Of a DNA stretch of 22,973 nucleotides, positions 17,899-22,973 are shown one piece after another. The stretch's first letter is position 1, and each line of letters starts with the position of its first letter. The DNA comes from Priapulus caudatus (Eukaryota; Priapulida; Priapulimorpha; Priapulimorphida; Priapulidae), in assembly GCF_000485595.1 (NCBI RefSeq), contig NW_014577075.1, positions 412,616-435,588 on the forward strand, read 5' to 3'. A program made the position numbers and the translations under genes. The notes beneath the pieces are model-generated. The model was not told the origin of the DNA, did not search any database, and saw nothing but the letters and a program-made list of their open reading frames with translations.

Positions 17899-19745
17899 GC
17901 TCACCTTACTCGCTCTTCACCTTTATTCCCGCTAGCTCACCTTACTCCGTCTTCACCTTTATTCCTGCTCCCTAGCTCACCTTCCTCAGTCTTCACCTTT
18001 ATTCCTGCTCCCTAGCTCACCTTACTCAGTCTTCTCCTTTATTCCCGCTCCCTAACTCACCTTACTCAGTCTTCACCTTTATTCCTGCTCCCTAGCTCAC
18101 CTTCCTCAGTCTTCACCTTTATTCCCGCTCCCTAGCTCACCTTCCTCAGTCTTCACCTTTATTCCCGCTCCCTAGCTCACCTTCCTCAGTCTTCACCTTT
18201 ATTCCCGCTCCTAGCTAATCCTTTCTTCAGTGTTCTTCTACCTTTATCCTGCTCCTAGCTTAACCTTCCTCAAGTTTTCTTCACTTTCTTATTCTCCGTC
18301 GACCTCCTTAGTCACCTCCGCAGTCTGGTCTACCTTTTATTTCCTGCTCCCTTTAGCTTCACCGGTTGTCCTTCAGTTTTACCTTTATTCCCTCCTAGTC
18401 TCACCTTTCTCAGGTCTTCACCTTTTCTTCGGCTCCCTAGTACTTCTTCTATGTTCTTCACTCTTGATTCGCTCCTAGCTCAGGCCTTCCTCTCATGTCT
18501 TGCACTTTTTTATTCTCGCTCCCTAGCCTCTACCTACCTCATGTTCTTCCCTTTATTCGCCGCTCTCTAGCGTCATCCTTTCTCAGGTCTTCACTCTTTT
18601 TTCCACTCTCCTAGTCCTCATCGCGTTCCTGCAGTTTCACTGTTTATTCACCGTCTCCTAGTCTCACCTTCCTCAGTGCTTCACCTTTATTTCCCGCTCC
18701 TAGCTCGACCTTACTTCAGTCTTCAACTTTTATTCCTGCTCCCTCGCTCGACCTTTCTCAGTCTATCACCTTTATTCCCCGCTCCCTAGCTCACCTTAAT
18801 CAGATCTTCACCTTTATTACGCATCCTTAGCTCCCGTTCCCTCATTCTTACCTTTATTCCCGCTCGCCTTATGCTCGACGCTTACCAGTTATTCAGCCTT
18901 TTTTCCTGCCTCCCTTAGCTCACCGTTCCTGGCAGTTTCCTTTATTCGCCGCTCCCTTAGATCACTGTCCTCAGGTTCTTCATCCTTTTATTCCGGCTCT
19001 CTAGCTCACCTTACTCACGGTCTACCTTGTATTCCCGTCCTGAGCTCACCTTCCTCAGTCTTTCACCTTTCTTATTCCTGTCCCTAGTCAGCCTCCTCAG
19101 TTACTTCACCTTTTATTCCCGCTCCCTAGCTCACTTCCTCAGTCAGTTCACCTTTTATTCCTGTCTCGCCTAGGCTCACCTTCTCGAGTCTTCACCTTTA
19201 TTGCCTGCTTTCTCCTTCTCAGTCGCTTCACTTTCCCAGCTCCCTATCTTCACCTTGACTCGAGTATTTCACATTTTATTCCCGTCCTCCCTTAGGTCAC
19301 ATCCTCTGAGTTTCTTCACTTTTAATCCCGCTCTCCTAGCTCACTCTTTTCCTCTGTCGTTCACTTTTATTCGGCCGCTCCTAGTCACCTTCCTTCAGTC
19401 TTCACTTTATTCCCGCTTCGCCTAGGCTCACTTCTCTAGTGCCTTCACCTTTATTCCTACTCGCTTAGGGCTCAGCATTACTCCGTCTTTCACCTTTATT
19501 CCTGCTCCCTAGGCTCAGCCTTCCTCGTCTACACATTTATTCGCGCGCGTCCCTAGCTCACCGTTCCCAGTCTTACGCTTTATTGCCCGTGCCCGTAGGC
19601 TCACCTTGCTCGTCTGTCACCTTTGTTCCCGCGCTTCCCTAGCCTCACTTCTCTCAGTTGTTGACACCTTGTGTTCCCGGCTCTTGGCTTACGTTTTCCT
19701 CAGCACTGCTTCATGCCTTTTCATATTCCGCCTCGCTAGCTCACC
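17899..19745 (+). repeat. 40-bp intronic minisatellite, about 46 units
   Basis: The unit starts GCTCACCTTCCTCAGT, continues with CTTCACCTTTATTCC and ends CGCTCCCTA. Unit starts at 17935, 17975, 18015, 18055, 18095, 18135 and 18175 are exactly 40 bp apart with only base substitutions (CTTAC/CTTCC, CCTG/CCCG). The first unit (17899) is 36 bp. From about 18211 to 19745 the same unit continues (roughly 38 copies) but with constant one-base insertions and deletions. The array starts only 23 bp after the exon donor. On the + strand each unit has two pyrimidine-tract-plus-AG sequences; on the - strand each has AAGGTGAG. Confidence 0.93.
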
Positions 19746-21770
19746 ATACCCTCACTAGCGTCTCGATTACCTTAGGCGTCTCGCCACGCGGGGTGCCATT
19801 AGCTTATTCATTCGTTCGACGCTTTGCTATTGGCGCCGAGTTGGGGATCTGCGGTTGTTGTTTGGTAAAAGAATGTTACCGTGTAAGAATCAAAACGAGG
19901 TTAACACAGGATAGAACATTTTCGGCATTAAAATTTGTCACAGTCGGTAAGTGTTTCGTCTGTGTGTTATAATAGTACCTATCAATATTGCATCTGATAA
20001 CGGCTCCACGGGAGTTGAAAAGATGCCTTCTCTGATGTCTTCTCTTCACCTTCGCGAAATGATACGTGATCTGCTCCTCTTGGGCTTCTTCGTCCGGGGG
20101 CGCGGTCTTTAACCGGTAGAATGTTCCATATTACACTATTCTTCAGCCTCAATGATAGAAACCGTTAAGGTGCTGTTTCTTGCTGCTGTTCCAGCCATCG
20201 AGCAAATGATAGGTGAACTATGACTGAAGAGAGAATGGTTCGATTCCGAGCACGCTTCGAACAGGCTTTCTTCCACGTTTCATAATGCCCGGCATGCATG
20301 ATGGGGCTCTGCTAGCTCGCAATGCGTGCGAATGAGTTCTATAATGATGGTTCGGGACAGGTCGGTCTCACTCACTTTGATACTTAGGGTGGTTCCGCCC
20401 ACCCATTCGAAAATTATGGAAGCCTCATAAATGGCAATCTTCCATTGACGTAATTAAATGTCAATTATGATGCTGTTTCAGGTGGCTGTTAATCACTTTG
20501 TGGCGGGCAGGGTGGTGGTGAAATGTTCTCTTAAGGATCGTATTTTCTGAAAAGAAGCGCAATATCTTGGGTGGATGGCGAATTCAGAAGTGTGGCGAGC
20601 TCAGCTGCTTGCTGACGTGGTGGGGCAGGAGAGTTTTTCGGTGGAAACTATCTAATAACGTTTTAAATTTCGGAAGAATCACCTGTGGAGTGTTTATAGG
20701 GTTAAGGCCAACTTAAGGGGGGTGGGGAGGGGTGCGTTAATGCGTAGCCTCTCACGGTGTTTTGCCACAATTTTCTTTAGCACTTTCGCAATGCACATTC
20801 AATCGGCAATTTCGGACATACCTTGGTAAAATAAATACCGCAAATTGCTAATGCGTTGGGCAAAGTTGGCGTTGAGTTACGATTCTTAGAATTTGTTCTC
20901 ATTTCATGTACGTTCTCAAAGGGGGGCGTAACTGTTGGCGTATGACCCACGAGGGATGGAGATATTTCGACGCGTACACAGGTCTTCAGCGTTCCGCAGT
21001 TGCGAATGTCAATGCATTTGCTTCGGCGAGGCAGGTGTAATATCAGTAAGTTTACGATATTCTTGTTAGCGGATAGCGGGTTGTTGTTCTATGCGTGTGG
21101 GAGGGAAGGGATTATCTTGGTAATGCTTTATATATGGCGCTAGAGTGTTTTGTTACGGTTAAATGCCTGCGCACCACACAAGGAGTGCGTTTGGATAACG
21201 CTCAAGAGTGAGGGACACAAAAATGGAGAAGTGCCTTAAACCAGAGAGGTACATGCAGCTAGTGCAAATGTGGTGCAACTACGACGGTGTGCTAAGTTCG
21301 CGGTTGTTTCAGTGTTGTGGATGTCGTCGCCGAGAGGAATTCATCGCAAACATGACCGTGTGACAAGAAAAATGAGCTCGAGGTCTGATAAGTATATGTC
21401 TGCATGCGTTTTTGTTCAAGTTGTGACCAATAACTAATAAAGCTAAACTATGGTTCGAGACTATGTGGGGACATTAACTGCCAAAAAATAGCATTTTCAC
21501 AGTTAATTAGAAGTTGCCGAATAACAATATGTTCAGTTAAAATCGGCATTGTCATTATTATCTGCGCGTAGAACATGCTTTTGGGATATAGTGACTTTTA
21601 ACTTAACTGCTACATTGCAGCACTCATATGAAGGTTAGATACGCAATAATGTAACTATTATCTCTTGGGTTTGGGTTACTTTATTGTATCTACATATGAA
21701 GGTGCTACAGAAAGATGATCGTATGTAACATGGTAATGCCGTAGCTTATATAGCCTAGCGTTTTTATTCT
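19746..21770. other. Unique intronic sequence, no exon recognised
   Basis: About 2 kb of ordinary sequence between the 40-bp array and the ATT run. Candidate acceptors (for example GTTGTTTCAG ending at 21310 and GCTGTTTCAG at about 20480) are followed by short frames without Ig motifs or a usable donor. I see nothing else in it. Confidence 0.6.
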
Positions 21771-21851
21771 TATTATTATTATTATTATTATTATTATTGT
21801 TATTGTTATTATTATTATTATTATCATCATTGTCATCATTATCATCATTAT
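21771..21851 (+). repeat. (ATT)n/(ATC)n microsatellite
   Basis: Runs of TTA/ATT interrupted by GTT and then ATC units, about 80 bp. On the - strand it reads as a poly-Asn/Asp frame, which is a repeat artefact. Confidence 0.95.
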
Positions 21852-22254
21852 TGTTCATGTTAATATTGTTGTCATTGTTATTGTCTTGATACGATTACTA
21901 TGCTATTATTCTATGTAAATGAAGTGTTATTTTTGGCATTAAAACAATACTTTACTGTAGAGGCACAGTAATATATATAGATACCAGTCACCAGTGTGTT
22001 AAAATAAGCACAATGTATTTCTTTTTTTAGATATTGTTAAAATTTGTGAAAATGCAAATTAATTGTCATTGCGATTTGTGCAATCGTGCGATTGTCATCG
22101 TGCATTTGTTTTGTTTGCGTGTCATTTTGCAATTCGTGTCACTTGTTTTCAAAATTCACTTTTTTAGTGGTCACGCTGCAGCAACCGGTGTTTTTCAGCA
22201 AAAACCATTCCCAGATAAGAGCATGCACACTTACATTTTCTTCTCGTTTTCCAG

Positions 22255-22387
22255 TCGAACACGAGTGGAGATCCCGGCAAACTGGTTATTCACAACATAA
22301 CACAGAAGGATGCTGGCTGGTACACCTGCCTCGTCGGCAACTCGATAGGGATTGTCCATCAGAGTGCGTGGCTCGACGTACTAGAAC
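22255..22387 (+). CDS. FGFR: FGFR exon: C-terminal half of Ig-like D3, IIIc-like
   Basis: Acceptor TCGTTTTCCAG ends at 22254; donor GAAC|GTATGT starts at 22388. It encodes 44 residues (162-205), [20 protein letters not shown] through SAWLDVLE, plus one base. [15 protein letters not shown] carries the second D3 cysteine (residue 186). [10 protein letters not shown] is the end-of-D3 motif before the juxtamembrane segment. Two sequons (NTS, NIT) fall at positions glycosylated in vertebrate FGFRs. TCLxGNSIG resembles the mesenchymal IIIc form rather than IIIb (which has CKVSN-type residues). Starting at Ser right after the acceptor keeps the frame from the previous exon; the phase 1 end fits the family. 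The loop before the G strand is shorter than in human IIIc exons. Confidence 0.94.
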
Positions 22388-22973
22388 GTATGTACCTCTT
22401 CTATGCCGCAAGGATGTGCCTACATGAGTTGACGCATTTTAAACACTGCTGATCAGCGAGAAACATTAGAGAGTAATGAGGTGCAGAAGCCAAGTGTGTA
22501 TCAGTAATGATTATAGTAATAAATTCGGTAATAAGTCTAAAAGGGATTCACGGGGATAACGTGCACGTGCAACAATGCAGGTCCCTGCCAGCTACTTGAG
22601 AACATTTCCGATCCCTGCAGAGGAAGAATTTCTGCTCAACAAATAGTCATGGTGGCATAACGATCTTTACAATAGACTAAACACGCTGCGCGCGTGCGAG
22701 CCATGATAAACGCAGCATCCGAGCAACACTGCATTTGTTAACAACAACGCGATAGCCATGAAGAGTGCAGTTTTGCGCGTGCAACACTGCAACTGTTAAC
22801 AACAACGCGATAGCCGTAAAGAGTGCAGTTTTGCGCGTGCAACACTGCAACTGTTAACAACAACGCGATAGCCGTGACGAGTGCAGTTTTGCGCGTGCAA
22901 CACTGCAACTGTTAACAACAACGCGATAGCCGTGACGAGTGCAGTTTTGCGCGTGCAACACTGCAACTGTTAA
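22388..22973 (+). other. Start of next FGFR intron (runs off window)
   Basis: Begins with donor GTATGT at 22388. About 330 bp of unique sequence with no exon precedes a 58-bp minisatellite that reaches the window end. The transmembrane and kinase exons must lie further right. Confidence 0.8.
22722..22973 (+). repeat. 58-bp minisatellite, at least 4.3 units, open at window end
   Basis: The segment CAACACTGCAACTGTTAA recurs at 22782, 22840, 22898 and 22956, each 58 bp apart; a diverged copy starts at 22724. Units share AACAACGCGATAGCC and GTGCAGTTTTGCGCGTG. The three inner units are nearly identical with no indels. A more degenerate half unit seems to precede it (about 22690-22723). Confidence 0.96.

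Larger units (their letters stand above)
17876..22254 (+). other. FGFR intron inside D3 (4379 bp)
   Basis: GT at 17876; acceptor TCTTCTCGTTTTCCAG, with a strong pyrimidine tract, ends at 22254. This is the position of the mutually exclusive IIIb/IIIc choice in vertebrate FGFR1-3. The 5' 1.85 kb is a 40-bp minisatellite. The remaining approx. 2.5 kb is unique, AT-moderate sequence with an (ATT)n run. I looked for a second D3 C-terminal exon (YxC ... SAWL) and found none. Confidence 0.85.
14583..22387 (+). other. FGFR: Partial FGFR gene: four exons encoding Ig-like D2 and D3
   Basis: Exons 14583-14749, 15556-15679, 17685-17875 and 22255-22387 join in phase (1-0, 0-1, 1-0, 0-1) to give 205 codons. 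In order they encode D2 (Cys28, Trp40, Cys79), the linker starting ERLPHPPIL (residues 98-106) and D3 (Cys126, Trp138, Cys186). The linker, the LPANQT sequon after it, LQWLKHYSVNGS and the GNSIG/SAWL ending are FGFR signatures. FGFRs are single-pass receptor tyrosine kinases at the cell surface; D2, the linker and D3 bind FGF and heparan sulphate. All introns are GT-AG. The last exon ends in phase 1, so the gene continues rightward to juxtamembrane, transmembrane and kinase exons beyond the window. The upstream signal peptide, D1 and acid-box exons were not recognised in the 14.5 kb to the left. Another Ig-domain receptor is the alternative, but the linker and sequon pattern make this unlikely. 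Confidence 0.93.

Noticed and set aside
20237-20247. GGTTCGATTCC, resembling a tRNA T-loop (B box)
   Set aside because: The flanking bases do not form a T-stem and no matching acceptor stem or A box is visible upstream.
21301-21361. Possible alternative D3 exon after the acceptor GTTGTTTCAG
   Set aside because: The following frame has no Ig motif, hits a stop within about 17 codons and shows no usable donor.

Overview
The window is animal (metazoan) nuclear DNA. It has no operons or compact bacterial-style genes; it consists mostly of long non-coding stretches rich in microsatellites, minisatellites and foldback repeats. The one gene I can recognise is split into exons with GT-AG introns. 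It is the ligand-binding extracellular part of a fibroblast growth factor receptor (FGFR) on the + strand. Four exons (14583-14749, 15556-15679, 17685-17875, 22255-22387) splice in phase to 205 codons covering Ig-like domain D2 (two exons), the D2-D3 linker, and Ig-like domain D3 (two exons). Intron positions and phases match the way FGFR genes split each Ig domain as I know them from vertebrates, but the sequence is clearly not a vertebrate FGFR. I infer an invertebrate bilaterian and cannot name the species.

Layout. 1-6556: no recognisable gene. It holds an approx. 1.1-kb purine-rich array with a recurrent spaced motif (about 631-1695), a C-rich minisatellite (2249-2602), a TATC/TA microsatellite (2786-2892), an approx. 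830-bp pyrimidine tract (3593-4420) and a direct tandem duplication of about 1.1 kb (4290-5455 and 5456-6556). The duplicate copies differ mainly by small indels, which looks more like uncorrected long-read sequence at an assembly join than biological divergence. 6557-9120: two foldback elements (7213-7355; 7531-8035, the latter with 194-bp arms and a possible 4-bp target duplication), a strict 19-bp minisatellite (8331-8526) and an ACTAGT palindrome cluster. 9121-14582: mostly unique sequence with CAG/CTG, TG and 23-bp repeats; no exon recognised.

14583-22973: the FGFR exons and their introns. The third intron (17876-22254) lies where vertebrate FGFR genes place their mutually exclusive D3 exons. 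It begins with an approx. 1.85-kb array of a 40-bp repeat whose units carry acceptor-like sequences on the + strand and donor-like sequence on the - strand. Only one D3 C-terminal exon, of IIIc-like character, is visible. The next intron runs to the window end and holds a 58-bp minisatellite. The signal peptide, D1, acid box, transmembrane and kinase exons were not found here.

Most long open frames elsewhere (poly-Ser, poly-Leu, poly-Ala, Ser/Leu-rich, Arg/Glu-rich) are translations of simple repeats, not genes. No tRNA, rRNA or CRISPR array was seen.
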